Shown here in pieces: positions 25,506-37,957 of a DNA stretch of 64,000 bases (positions are counted from its first letter, which is position 1; every line of letters starts with the position of its first letter). This stretch comes from Corynespora cassiicola (taxonomy: Eukaryota; Ascomycota; Dothideomycetes; Pleosporales; Corynesporascaceae): assembly GCA_022059125.1 (NCBI GenBank), contig JAEUWY010000012.1, forward strand, positions 930,001-994,000. The letters run 5' to 3'. The notes beneath the pieces were generated by a model. The model did no database searches. It had not been told where the DNA came from and was given only the letters and a program-made list of their open reading frames with translations. The position numbers and the translations under genes were made by a program.

Positions 25506-26154
25506 TTTTTCACGCGATGGGCGCCGCAGAAGGTTTCGACATGCAGTAACAGCAAAGCCCGGGCCTCGAGACGAGGGGGAGGAAGGCGGTGATATTCCGG
25601 GAAATGGCCGGAAGAGGGCTGCTTTGGGCCCTTGCCTGTCGCAGAATGTGGAGCGGGCGATGATGAAATTTCACAGGGCGCATTTCCGTGCTTTTCGCTT
25701 TTGCCAAATGTGGCCCAGGTGCTGCCTCGGCCCATGCCCGCTACCTCGCCCGCTACCGCGCATCCAAGTTAACTACTGCCTCTGGCCCTGCTCGATCAAG
25801 ATCTTGCTCTACTCCCTCCCCGCGCCCCATTCAGCCAGATTTCCACTCGACCCCCTCCCGGGACACACAGGCCAGCCTGTCCCTTATTCTACCGCCTGCT
25901 ATAATACACCATTTCCCCGACGGACCGCCCTGCTCCTCTCGCTTCCCTCCTGCACGTCGGCGCATCTGTATCCGCCAGATTGACACCGGTCCCGTGCGTT
26001 TGACAACCCACCCCTCCTCCTCCCGCCGCACTCGTACATACATACCATACGCCAGAACACGTCCGCCCGCTGGACCGCTCGCTGGAACAACTTCGCTGTT
26101 GCTGCTTCTACAAGGATAGACAACTTTTTTTTTTGGAAAGAGCTATTTGCAAAC
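25506..26154. other. Divergent promoter KTI12 / small gene
   Basis: About 650 bp serves two genes transcribed away from each other. The right half is pyrimidine-rich and ends in a T-run (26125-26134) close to the next start, typical of a fungal leader. No other gene is visible. Confidence 0.6.
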
Positions 26155-26550
26155 ATGTCCGCTCCCTCGAATCCCACGCCCTTTGCCCGCCCGACCTTCC
26201 CTCACTTGCAAGCCTCGAGCAGCTCGCAGAGCTCCAGCTACTTCAGCAGCACCTCCAGTCTTGCCTCGTCGTCCCCCGCCTCGTCAGCGCCGCTGCCCTC
26301 GCCCTCGTCGACCCAGCCCCAGCACCAGGGCTTCTTCGGCTCCCTGAACCACCAGTCACAACAGTCGCAGCCCCAGAGGCAGGCCGTGCAGAGGCATTCC
26401 AGCTTCGAGTACCAGCCTAACCGCGATGGTGCTGGTGCTACCGCCTCGGAGACGACAAACTATCTCAACCAGGCCGCACTGTTGGCAGAGGCGGCCAAGA
26501 GGGCTCAGATGGCCGTCGTCATGCGCGACATCGAGGGCATGGAGCTGTGA
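26155..26550 (+). CDS. Small Ser/Gln-rich hypothetical protein
   Basis: A 131-residue single-exon frame starts at an ATG in AAACATGTCC context. Residues about 18-60 are dominated by Ser, Pro and Ala and residues 60-85 by Gln, so this part is probably disordered. The C-terminal 35 residues look different: NYLNQAALLAEAAKRAQMAV is a probable amphipathic helix followed by VMRDIEGMEL. I do not recognise the family. The good start context, the pyrimidine-rich leader and the ordered C-terminus argue for a real gene; the function is unknown. Confidence 0.65.
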   Translation: MSAPSNPTPFARPTFPHLQASSSSQSSSYFSSTSSLASSSPASSAPLPSPSSTQPQHQGFFGSLNHQSQQSQPQRQAVQRHSSFEYQPNRDGAGATASETTNYLNQAALLAEAAKRAQMAVVMRDIEGMEL

Positions 26551-29500
26551 ATTTGCACAGACTCCCGTCTCGTACAATTTTTCCGGCCACTATACACAAC
26601 AATTTTTCACGTCTGGCATTCGCATAGCGGACTTTGCGCCAGATGCGGCGGGTAATCTCGGCCACCTGGATAACACCACCTACCTGGGATGGAGTGGGTC
26701 TGCTCCTGCAACAGAGGCTTCTTGCGTCCCTATCACAAAAAAGCCTCAATTTTCCTCCATCAAGCTGCCATCTCTCGCCATGGTCTGATCGCTGAAATGC
26801 GACTATACCTCCCCCTTCCCTCCCCCCCTTTTTTTACCCTTCTCCACGGAGCCTCCTCCGACATTGGGCATGCGTTGGTCAACGGCATGCCTTGAAATCA
26901 CACTACTGCAACCTTCAATGTACATATTCACTTTTTTCCAGCTTTTTTAACTCTGGGTCTCCCGCAGCCTCCTTCCACTGCGTTTACCTTCGCTATCCCG
27001 TTCCCCTAGCCTCGGTGTTTCGGCTTGTAATGGATATCCCCTTAGCTTGGAGTTTACGGACAATGTTTTTCCTTGCAATCATTGGTAGGGCACTGCGTCC
27101 CGGTCTAATCAATTGCCGTTTATTTGTTTAGGGTCAAAGAGGAGGAATGGAGCAAACACTGTAGATCATCTTGGAGGGTGCTGTGCTCTCTGGCAATGAT
27201 TCAGCCTTAGGTAGTAGATCAGGGTATATATTATTCATGTTCGTTTTCGGAACCTAGTTTTCCTTTTGCGCGACGCCGGTCTGTGTACCGCGTGCTCACT
27301 AGACGTACGCCCCGAACGCCATCGCCCCCGATTCAGGGCCTCCAGATCCGAGTAGTCGATGCTCCACAATAAAAGTTCCCACTCTCTGCACATCGGAGCC
27401 CACGCGAGGCTGGGGCTCAGCTGCTCCGCGGGAGCGCCACCGGAAAGGTCCAGCGCATCCACGAGGCCAGGTCCCTTCGACGTCCCTCGCGCCCAAGATT
27501 GCGGCTCCTCGGACGCTCACCGGCTTGCGATCTTTGCCCTCGCCCTCTTCTCTGCCCTTCCACATCCCTCGGAATAAGCAATCGTCGTCAGCCACGAAAT
27601 AACGCACCTGCCCGCATGATTTATTTTCCATGGTGTGCGCTGGCAGGTCCGGACGTCGCAGTCCTCCATTACGTCTGGTCTGCAGACGAGCTGCGATGAC
27701 ACGCAGGCGGGTGAGCTGGTGCGATTTCCATGCCGGCCTAAGCGCAAATGCTTAGTCTTTGGCGCCTCTTCGTTTCCAGTTTCCGATTGCGTTTGCTGCC
27801 GTGTTATCTTGCGTCCTTTTGGTCTTGCGATCGAGGGGGTTGGAGTGGAGAGGTTTTTTTGCGTGTAGACTGGTGGTCATCGGGCCACTTGGGAGCCTCC
27901 ACTCGGGTCCTGCCAAGAAGATTGCCATTTTAACAGCCGGCTACATTCTAGAAGCGTGCTATTGGGTTGTTTTTTCGGTTGCAAAATTGGGTGTTTGGCC
28001 GGTTGCGTGTTGTCGTTGGATCTACCGGTAGCGAGGCTAGCAAGGCTCTGGAACTCGGCCTTGCGTGTTCATCCCAAGTATCTTCGACTCAAGACTCGAG
28101 TACATGGGGTATGTATAAACTACCTTTTTAATACCTATAGACACATTCTCAATCATCACAATGGCTCATTTAACAATCTATAACCCAAATCTCAATAACA
28201 TCCCTCCACCTCCAAATTCCTCAGCCTCGTCCTCTCCCCACGAGGCACAATCCTTCCATCGATCTGCCTTCACCCGGCCCCCAACCCAACCCAACCCAAC
28301 CCCAGATCCAACCTCCCCCCCCTCTCCCGCCTCACTTTCGCCCCCTCCCCTCAATAACCTGTCTCAGCCTTGTGTCCCCTCCGGAACATCCATCCGACTC
28401 CATGTCCATGCCCTCCTTCCTTGGCCATTCAAACGTTGCACAAAGAATGCAAAAACCGGTGCCCTTTTTTCATGCATGTAACATCCGGTACCGGAAAGCC
28501 GCACATCGGGCTACGGCATTGGGGCATTCCCCGCCTTGTCCTGTCCTGTCCTGTCCTGCCTTGCTGCATATCTAGGTGGGTAGGTGGGTGGGCGAGACGG
28601 GGGAGGGGGGTCGTGCAGCACCATGTCCTCTACTTCCTTGCGGCGGCCCGCGAGCCCCGCGGCAGCGGTTTGGCTCCTTTTTTTTTGGTTTTGGACTGCT
28701 GGGGCAGGGTGCGGATGCATGCATGGATGTAGGGGACGAATGCACGTTTTACGGAGAGAGAGAGGGGGGGAGGGGGGGGAGGGGTTCAGCCTTGTGGGTA
28801 GTTGGGGATATGGCTGGTCTTGGGATTGCTGGGGGGGGAGGGGAGTGCGGGGGAGTTATGGGTTGGGTTGTTTGCCCTGTTGATGCTGTTGAGAGATATA
28901 CACCCGTGTAGGCATGTACCCTTCTCTTTGCGTAGATGGTGGCGGCTACATCATCCTGCCGATTGGACGGGCTTGTAGGGGTGTTTATCGTCGCTGCTGG
29001 ATTCATGTACGTACCCGATTGGTACATTTGGGGGCCGTTTCTGGGTGTCTACTTGCAGTGTACTTTCTAACCGGCATCTGGGAAGTTGCGGGGATTGTGC
29101 GCGGCCTTTGCGCAAGGCTGAGGGGGTTAGTGGGTTTTGGGGGCTGTGTTATTTACGTGCATTGGTTGGCAAGCGTGGGGTGTGTTTATCAGGGCCTGTT
29201 TTGGAAAAGAAGGCAAAGAGAGCAGATGTTAATGTTCACTTCGTTGTACGGGTGATAGATCGCGTGAGGACCGCTCCCGGGACCTCAGCTGGTATGGGAC
29301 GACACATGCTGCTGTTGCTCGTCGGGACCGTAGGCGTGAGATATGCGGCGTGGAAGGGCGAGAAATATGGGGGTCGGGGGAGGGAATGGCCTGACTTTTC
29401 AGGAAGGTGTTATATAGTTGCAGATTTATGCAGTTTCCGTGCGTGCATTGGCATCTTGCAGGGAGTAGAAGTACATGGGGTCGAATATGGAAAGGTGGCT

Positions 29501-30859
29501 CCAAGTAAAAGGTTTCAATAACATGGGGAAGCGGCACAATCCGCTGCAGAGGAAAAATTCTAGCTAGGGAGGTACATGACTATGGTGCTTTAGAGGATTA
29601 TCAATCAGAAGTAGTGATGCTTTGAGAATCGGGTACAAACGAGTCGGAACCCAAGAAGTATTTCTAATCAAAAAGGATAAAACAGCATGCTTGTTGTCAC
29701 GGCTTGGTTGACGCGATGGCGAAGAGGCACAAAAAAAGTTTGCGTAGAGATGGTGGTGATGCTATAGTATGTAAGAGGAATGCTGTCGAAGAGGTGTTTG
29801 AGGATTCTAATTATGGTCAACGATTGTCTAAAGAGATCACAGTGTAAGACTAGTTGAACAGTATATAAGGTACCGAATACTGAGTTACATATAACCAAAC
29901 GATTTAAGAAAAATGTCCAAAACAAATATAAAGCCACAGCGCCTTGCTATCCAAAGTCCCACCTTGCAAAAACATAAATGAGAAGAGCTTTTGGTATGTA
30001 CATAGCATGTCCATAGCCATCCGATTTATAGTCGGTTCCATTTCTCTTCAACCATATCCCTTATTGTCAATTCTTCCTAGCCACCATTGTGTTGTTCTCA
30101 ATCCAGCCTTGTGTGTATATTCGTAGCTTTCAAGGTTGACGGTATCATGTCGAACATGTTCGGACGCCACTCGGGTGGAAAGTAACATCGAGACTTCCTA
30201 GCCAACTCAGTATAGCAAGTAGAATGACATATTCTACCATAGTTTCCGAGCCTTGAGGATAGTTTCCGCATATTTAGAATAAAAACATAATCGTTCTGGC
30301 AAAAAAGGCGGCACCTTTACGCCGTTGTAATCCATACTCCATAAAAGCAAGACCTGTTAAGCTTAGTAAAATATCACAGAGAATAGCTCCTCATCTTCAG
30401 CTCGAGTCGCCACCTTCTAGAGTCTTCCAGGACGAATATCGCGCAACCTCCAGTTGTCGTGGTTGCCTGGAAGCCGAGGACTCGCTTATTAAGCGATACG
30501 ACCTTCCAAGAAGGGCCCTTGAGAGAGGCAGCTCGGAGTCCCCGACCGCTCGAAGGACTCGGACAGACGACTTCACCCCAAACCCGCAAGAGCTGGGGGT
30601 GCCGATCTCTTTGTGACTCGTAATACAACGAGCAACGGCGTCTGCTTAGTTTCGGGGGGGGGCGAGTGACATTCAACGGCGGCACAGATGCGGGGGTAGA
30701 GGAGGACCGGTGAGAAGCTGCAGGGAAGAGAGAAGGGGGGCCCACAGGGCCCGAACGCTCATCCCTTGGACAGAATGGTAGGCGGACCGTCCTGTCTGCC
30801 TTCTTTGCGGCTACACGGTTGCGCACTAGGCGCTCCACCGTCCGCACCATGTCCCCCCG
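26551..30859. other. 4.3-kb gene-poor spacer
   Basis: Between the small gene and the F-box gene. It holds poly-G and poly-C tracts (28764-28790), a CCTGT run (28535-28560), AT-richer DNA from about 29550 to 30370, and short frames without domains. A 158-codon frame at 30374-30850 (minus) begins 10 nt past the F-box stop but has no recognisable feature. I see no RNA gene or transposon. Confidence 0.5.
28535..28560. repeat. (CCTGT)n short tandem repeat
   Basis: About five CCTGT units in tandem, intergenic. Confidence 0.75.
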
Positions 30860-32814
30860 CTAGCAGCACCGTCCTTCCCGGCAGAGGCGTGTTTGGCCAG
30901 GGATCCACTGCCAATGGTCGGGGCGGAGGGACGCTTCGTTTTCGTTCTCGTGCTCGTGATGCAGAGGGACGGTATTGATTGAGTCCGGTGAAAAAGGGCT
31001 TCGGCTGAAGTTCACCATGATGATGGTGCCCAATGCCCCGCTGTCGTCCGAGGGCCCGTAGCTTCTACCCGGCTTGACCATGTAAATCAGACTTCTTTCG
31101 TCCAAGGCCCCCGTGACGATCCTGTTGTAGCTCGAGCCTGATGGGAGCTTGGGGTTCATGATATCGTGAAGCTGCTGGGAGCAGGGGCATGCTGATGCCT
31201 TCGGAGGCCACATTCGGATGGCTGAGTGGCGGTATGCCACGTCGCCTTCGTCGACAGGCCAGCTGATCAATTTGTCTTTGCTATATGTAAGCTTATCATC
31301 CCCGTCCCGGTGCCCATCGATGGGTGCATGGCGACGAGAGCCTATGCGTATCCGGAGGCAAGGACCCACAGCATGGTTACCGCAGCATTTCTCGTCTTCC
31401 ACAAGGTCCAGGAATGATCCGCTGGAATAGTCATAGGCCCGAAACTTTGTTCGGGCCAAGATGAAGGACCGCGTTGTCTGACATCCTGGAGGAAACTCTG
31501 GTTGGAAGTTCCAATTGAAGCGTGTTTGCGTGGGTGCATAATTTGGGTTATTGGTCGAGTCCAGAAGACCGGTAAAAGCGTCGTCGAGTGGCAGAAGCGG
31601 TGCGCTCGTGCCACCAGTGTTGAGTGTTCCATCTTCTTCTGAGGGTGTAGGGAAGTCTAGACTGGTAGGGAATTCAATCTCGGTCATATAATACGTCCTA
31701 AGTTGCCGGCTAGTTCCGTTTACCCACTCGCGGCGTGCTTCCACAATGACTGGCTGGCTGCTATATTCATCAAGTTGTAGGCTCAAGTCCGTCCACGAAT
31801 CATGGATGGGTCCTTCGGCATGTTGGCGTCGATACACGCGTGTGTTGATCTCCATGGCCTCACGTTCAGGCCGATCCACGGGAAATCGGATACAGTGATA
31901 GAATGATGTCCAATCCAGCTCTTCCACTTCAAAAGAAGTTTGATTTGATAAAGCATAAAAGTGACCGTTGAAAATCTCAAAGGCGACAGTTGAGCCAAGG
32001 TCAGTACCAAAAAATTCTTGGAGTTGTATAGGTTTTAAGTCGCAAAGGCGTACTGGTTCTGAATCTAGAGGGAGGGAATATATCTCCCACTCATGTCGGC
32101 TCTGGGTTCCATCTCCTGTATACGTGCCCCAGTAAAGGTACTCGGCCGTATGTCGCGCAAACAGCTTATAGCTAGATTCCAGTTGTACCATCTTAACAAT
32201 CCTGTCTTGGATTGGAACCCCGTCTTTTGTGTTAATGGCATATATTCTTGGAAGTATTCGCCCTTTCCGCTCACAATGGACTGTAACAATACCATGACTA
32301 TAATGTAGTAAAGAAACCTTGGGCTCAGCCGAAGACCCAGACGAGGATCCAGGCTCGGATGTTATCGAATGAATATCCATCTCAAAAGTACTCGACAATG
32401 TATGCGGGTCCGAGACATGGATGGTACTACCATTGAGGACGCATAAGACGCCGTGGCGGTAAAGAAAACTTGAGCCTTGGCCAACCACACGGGCAGAGAA
32501 TGGCGAGGCGTTGAAAAAGGCGTCCCTTCTGTCATGAATGGCTCTCAGTGCGCGAGTGTATGTTACTTTTCCGTTCTTTGCTAGCTGTGCTTCCTTGCTA
32601 TGAGGAAAGTGTGTCTAGTTCGTGGCATGAGCGCTGCGGCGTTGATCAAGTGCGCGCTCAACTTTCATACCTGAATAGCTTTCCTGCAGAGCGTCGGTTC
32701 ATCGAGTAAACTTTTTAATTCGCGGCATGTGAAGCCCAAGTGAATAATATCGTCAAAGTTAAGATGAAGAGTTATGTAGAATAAGATATCGAAAGGTAGT
32801 TGGTGTAAAAACAT
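30860..32814 (-). CDS. F-box domain protein
   Basis: Predicted 632 residues from two exons on the minus strand: 32814-32671 and 32614-30860, with a 56-nt intron. Exon 1 encodes an F-box: LPFDILFYITLHLNFDDIIH then LGFTCRELKSLL (about residues 6-37), which should bind Skp1 in an SCF ubiquitin ligase. The long remainder has repeated beta-rich segments (for example GVLCVLNGSTIHVSD, VSLLHYSHGIVTVHC, EYLYWGTYTGDG) and resembles the C-terminal part of fungal-expanded F-box proteins, but I see no clear WD40 or LRR repeat. The substrate is unknown. It lies 0.6 kb from the AT-rich transposon block and keeps normal base composition without nonsense codons, so RIP has not leaked into it. Confidence 0.8.
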
Positions 32815-33399
32815 CAATTTTTGGCGATGGCCTGGCCCAGTTCCGAGGTTTCAGGGCGAAAAGTGAGGAGAGAAGAGCCCGAATTTTAGGAGAAGAACCT
32901 GAGAAGGAAAAATCTAGGCACCAATTATATGCATGGAATGGTTAGGTCTGATGCAGTATGCAAACGATAAACCAGAGATGCGGCTGTGTGAAATCCTTGT
33001 GACCGGTGACAGTATTTGCCTCTGGGCATCATCAGCACACCAGTAACACTTCGCTCTTAATACGATTCCTGCCTTGCATGAGGCTCTGCCAGCCTCGGAG
33101 CCTGCACGACTATTGGTTTTAGTTTGAAATAAATCCAACCAATCGGACCGGAAATTAAAAAAGCTAACTATATAGGTATGCGGCTCAACGCGGGCTGTCT
33201 CGTACCAAAGCAAGGGCGGAAGGTTAGGGAAAAAGCTAGTGTGCTGAGCAATTTCTTGCAGGCGGCTTGCGCGTACATCAAAAGCGCCAATCAAGATCAG
33301 CGCCAATCTTAGTGCGGCTCTGCTGCTTTATCACGAGCGCATTTACGTTGCCTTAGTTCGACCAGGCTGAGCCGGGTGTCAAAAAAATCAAATATCATA
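32815..33399. other. F-box promoter region next to the transposon nest
   Basis: About 585 bp of normal to slightly AT-rich DNA upstream of the F-box gene, ending at the TA duplication of the outer element. A 130-codon frame on the minus strand lacks an ATG start and domain features. Confidence 0.55.
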
Positions 33400-33438
33400 G
33401 AGTCACTAATTATCAGCCGGGCCACATTATCAAGCGAG
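33400..33438 (+). repeat. Left terminal inverted repeat of the Fot1/pogo-like element
   Basis: Preceded by TA at 33398-33399. Matches the reverse complement of 40690-40728 at 36 of 39 positions. It keeps GC-rich sequence although everything inside is extremely AT-rich. Confidence 0.9.
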
Positions 33439-35829
33439 CCATGAACGTCAAAAATCGTCAGTATTTAATACTAATTAATTACATAATAACTACGTAATTA
33501 AATATTATAATAATATAAATTATTATAATTTACTATATAAAAAAGCTATTTATTATATTATTTATTTATTTAAATTTTATTTTATAATATTATAAAAAGT
33601 TCTAGCAATATTATATATTTTTAATATTTATTTTTAAAATATTTAAAACTTAATTATCGCGACTACTATTTATATTTTTTTTTATTTTTTTTTTACTGTT
33701 TTTATTTTATTATTAATAAGTAGTAAATATATTATTTTATTTTTATTTTATTTTAGTTAGTACGTACTATTTATCGCGTAATTTTATATATTTTATAATA
33801 TTATTTTATTACGTAATATAATATTAATACGTAATCTACGCTTTTACTTTAAATAATAATAAATATTTATTTTAATAATTTTTTCTGCTTTTAACTTATA
33901 ATAACTATAACTATAATTATATAACTTTTAAATATATTTTTAGTTTTTAACTTTTTATACCTATATTATATAGTTTATATAATTACTACTACTTATATAT
34001 TTATTTTTTAATACTATTATTTTTTACTATTTTAATTATTTTACGTATATTTTCTGCTATTTATAAAAATACAAAGCGACTTATCTTTAATATAGCTTAG
34101 ATACTACTTAAAATAAAGATTTATAGAACTAAGAAATAATTACAAGTTAGAATCTATAGGTTTTATATAAAAAAATATTTCTAAACTATAAAACTATCTA
34201 GAAATATTACGTTTTTTTATATTTTTTTTAAAAACTTTTTATTTCTAGTTTAGTTTAGTACTGTTTTAGTTATAAAAAAATAAAAAATTTAAATAGCTAG
34301 ATATTTAGATTTAAGTTAAAGTTAAATTAAAAGTTAAAATTAAAGTTTAGTTAGAAGTTAAAGTTACGTGTATAATACTAAAAAGTAAATTCAGACTTTA
34401 TATAGACGAGGTTTGTTACACTATTACAGTTATATAAATATTATAATAAAATTATATATAGTATAGTTTATAGTTATAATAAAAACTTAAAAAAATAATT
34501 AAATTAATATATACTTTTATAGCAAAAATTTAAAAAAAAATATAATTAATTAAATATAGTTAAAAAAACTATTAATACTAAAAATTACTTATAAACGCTG
34601 TTTTTTATAACTGCTATTATATAATTTATAATTACTATTAGATATTAATAGTTATTTAAATATAAAATATATATAATATAGATTACTACTGCTGCTGCTA
34701 CTACTTAAACTACTACTTTTTTTTAGCGCTTTTAAAAGTTTATAAAAAAAATTATCTACTAAATAAAATATTTAAATAAAAATACTAAATAATAAAGTTA
34801 AAATTTAAGTTTTAATTTATTATTAGTACTAAAAATTTTAACTAAAATTTTAAAAAAAATTTATTTTTACTACAGAGAGGTGATATTAAAAAAGAGTAAT
34901 TAAAAAAATAGCACTTTTTAAACTTCTATAACTTTTTAACTAAACTAGTTATTTTTTAAGAAAAAAATAAGTTATATAGAGATTTATCTAGTTTTTTATT
35001 ATAATTAAAAAAATAAATTGCTTATATAATAATAATAGACTTAAAAGTTAGAAAAAAAGTAGACTAAAAAAAGAGTAAAATTAAAAGCTGATTTATTTTT
35101 TACTTAGTGTGTAATGTTTATTTTTTATTTAATTATTATAAACTTATATACTATATTATTATATACAAAAATTTTTAATATAGCTTTTTTATTTAAAAAA
35201 TAATAATAATAATAGAAAAAAAAATTAAAAAAAATTAAACTATATAAATAAATTAATAATTAATTAAATTATTAATATTTTGTATAATATCTGTTAGCTT
35301 TAATAACTGCCTTCTAACGCCTAGGTAAAAATAATATATAATTATCTATTATTTTTTTATAGAATTGAATTCTATTTTTTATTTATAGTATTTATAAATA
35401 AAGCATTATTTTTATTATTATTTTTTTTGCCTAATAAATTAGAATTTATTTTTTTTAAATTATTTTTTAGTATAGTCTAGACGTTTTTTATAAGTGCTAA
35501 ATCTAGACTATAAGCTAGATATTTAAATAATTTAATTTAATTTTTTTAAAACTATTTTAAAACTGGTTTAGCTGTATGAATTTTTAAATTATCTTATTAA
35601 AATTTCCAGTCTATAAACTAATTAGTATTTATATTAATTTTATAATTTAATATTTAATTAAATAAAAAAATAAAAAAAAGATATATAAACTAACCGGGTT
35701 TTATTTATTTTTTAATAATAAGTTTTAATACTTTTTGTATATAATCTGTATTATTAAAGTTATTTTTAGAATTAAATATTTTAATAAATACTAATTCTAA
35801 TCTTTTTCTAATCTAAATAGCTCTTTATA

Positions 35830-36059
35830 CAGAGGGGTGACATTAAAAAAAAACCAAAAAAAGTTATACTTTTTAAACTATTATAACTCTGTAACTAGAT
35901 TAGCTATTAAAATAAAAGAAAATTAATTTTAAAGAGATTTAGAGGCTTTAAATTTATATCAAAAAAAATATATAGCTTATATAATATTTATTACTTAAAA
36001 ATTTAAAGTAAAAGTATAGTAAAAAAAAATACAAACTTAAAAGCTGATTTATTTTTTTT
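35830..36059 (+). repeat. Left long inverted repeat of the younger Tc1-like copy
   Basis: Pairs with about 37725-37957. The inner limit is where similarity fades, near an AAAAGCTGATTTATT segment shared by both arms. Confidence 0.75.
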
Positions 36060-36227
36060 CTAGCGTAAAATTTTTATTTTTTATTTTATTATTTTAAAGT
36101 TGTATATAGTATATACTTGTAATTTTTTTTAAAAAATATTTTTTTTATTTTTTAAAAAAAAATTAATAGTAGAATTTTTTTTTTAAAAAATTAAATTATA
36201 TAAATAAATTAATAATTAATTAAATTA

Positions 36228-37488
36228 TTAATATTTTGTATAATACCCGTTAGCTTTATTAACTGCCTCCCAACGTCTAGGTAAAGATAATATACAATTA
36301 TCTATTATTTTTTGTAGAATTAAATTCCATTCTTTATTTATAGCGTTTATAAATAAAGTATTATCTTTTTTATTATTTTTTTTACCTAATAAATTAGGAT
36401 TTAATTTTTTTAAATTATTTTTTAATATAGCCCAGACGTTTTCTATAGGTGCTAAGTCTGGGCTATAAGCTGGATGTTCAAATAATTCAATTTTATTTCT
36501 TTTAAACTATTTTAAAACTGGTTTAGCTGTATGAATTTTTGAATTATCTTGTTAAAATTTCCAGTCTATAAAGTAATTAGTATTTATATTAATTTTATAA
36601 TTTAATATTTAATTAAACAAATTTAATTAAATAATAAATTTAATAAAAAAATAAAAAAAAGGTATATAAACTAACCGGGTTTTATTTGTTTTTTAATAAT
36701 AGGTTTTAATACTTTTTATATATAATTCGTATTATTAAAGTTAATTTTAGAATTAGGTGTTTTAATAAATACTAATTCAGATCTTCCTCCTATCCAAATA
36801 GCTCCCTATACTGATATAACAATATCTCGAGCTATAATTTAATTAGTACTAATTTTTTTAAAAAAGTAATTAAATTAAAAAATTATAATTAATTTTTAAT
36901 TAATTTTAATTTTTTTAATTTTTTTTTTTACTTACAGTTTAATTTTATAAAAGCTAATTCAGCTCCTACTCTTTTATTTCTCTTCTTTCTTATATATTCT
37001 TGTCTAAAACCTAGGCCTCTTTCTATTACTAACTCATCAGAAAATATAATTTTTTTTAAATTTATATTTTCTAAATTTTTTAATTGTTTTTTTGCGTATT
37101 TTAATCTTATTTCAGCTTTTTTTTTATTTAAATACGGCTTTTTAGTACTAATATTTATACTATAATTTTCTTCTTTTAAATATTTTTGTAAGCTTCTTTT
37201 AGATATTTCTATATTATTTTCTAGTAATATTCTTTTATTTGTTTTTTTAGGGCTTTTAATTAAATCCCTATTAATAATTCTTTTATCTCTTTTAAATAGC
37301 TTAATTTTATCTTGATTTCTTTCTTTTTTTAAGCTATTAAATAATTTATTTTTTTTATTTATTCTTTGTATAGTATTTTTAATACTTGTTTTATTTTTAT
37401 TTAATATATTAGAAATAGTTATAATAGGTGTATTGGCTTTTAATAAAAGATTAACTTTTTCTTCATAGTCTGAAAATTGAGGTTCCAT
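36228..37488 (-). pseudogene. DD34E Tc1-like transposase gene, two introns, four nonsense codons
   Basis: Predicted exons on the minus strand are 37488-36936, 36831-36676 and 36565-36228, giving a 349-codon gene, the normal length for Tc1 transposases. The introns (104 and 110 nt) start GTAAGT and GTTAGT and end in TATAG. Exon 1 encodes two helix-turn-helix-like segments and FSDE (D151). Exon 2 carries a G-A-I-W-x-G-G-R-S block. Exon 3 carries QDNSKIHTAKP (D243) and SPDLAPIENVW (E278), a 34-residue D-E spacing. Stops at 36808-36806 and 36509-36507 replace TGG, and stops at 36718-36716 and 36554-36552 replace CAA; all four are C:G to T:A changes in CpA context, as RIP makes. It cannot encode active enzyme as it stands. 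Confidence 0.88.
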
Positions 37489-37724
37489 CTTATCTTTGTT
37501 CAGAGGAAATAGAGATTCAGAATTTTTTTCTGAAATACTTATTTATATACTAATTTAACTAGTTTATTATTATATAATTAGTGCTTATATAAGCAAAACT
37601 TTATTTTTTAAACTTTATTTTTTAAATATTAAATTAAATTTCTAGCTCCAGTTTTTTTGCTTACGTAATATAGACTAAGCTTAATTAAGTTAGCGTAAAA
37701 TAAAAAGTTTTAATAATTTTTTAA

Positions 37725-37957
37725 ATAAAAAATAAATCAGCTTTTAAATTTATACTTTTTTTTACTATACTTTTACTTTAAATTTTTAAGTAATAAACAT
37801 TATATAAGCTATATATCATTTTTAATACAGAGAACAAGCCTTTAAATCTCTTTAAAATTATGTTTTTTTTTATATTAATAGCTAGTCTAGTAACAGAGTT
37901 ATACTAGTTTAAAAAGTATAACTTTTTTTTTGGTTTTTTTTTAATGTCACCCCTCTG
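37725..37957 (-). repeat. Right long inverted repeat of the younger Tc1-like copy
   Basis: Reverse-complement partner of 35830 to about 36059. The outer 15 bp are identical in both arms; further in there are scattered transitions and small indels. Confidence 0.75.

Larger units (their letters stand above)
35830..37957 (-). mobile_element. Younger Tc1-like transposon nested inside the older copy
   Basis: A 2,128-bp element starts CAGAGGGGTGACATT and ends in its exact reverse complement, with TA at 35828-35829 and 37958-37959. Long imperfect inverted repeats of about 230 bp (35830 to about 36059; about 37725 to 37957) bound a single minus-strand transposase gene. It sits inside the transposase gene of its own family member. 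It is visibly less mutated than its host copy: codons such as TGG and CAA survive at many positions. Confidence 0.93.

Noticed and set aside
28161..28481. Pro/Ser/Thr-rich 106-codon frame with an ATG start
   Set aside because: It reads through a pyrimidine-rich low-complexity tract; no splice partner or motif supports it.
30374..30850. 158-codon minus-strand frame just downstream of the F-box stop
   Set aside because: Starts with ATG but has no recognisable feature, and the F-box protein looks complete without it. It probably lies in the 3' UTR.
32914..33306. 130-codon minus-strand frame between the F-box gene and the transposon nest
   Set aside because: It begins with a non-ATG codon, has no domain and lies in the F-box promoter.
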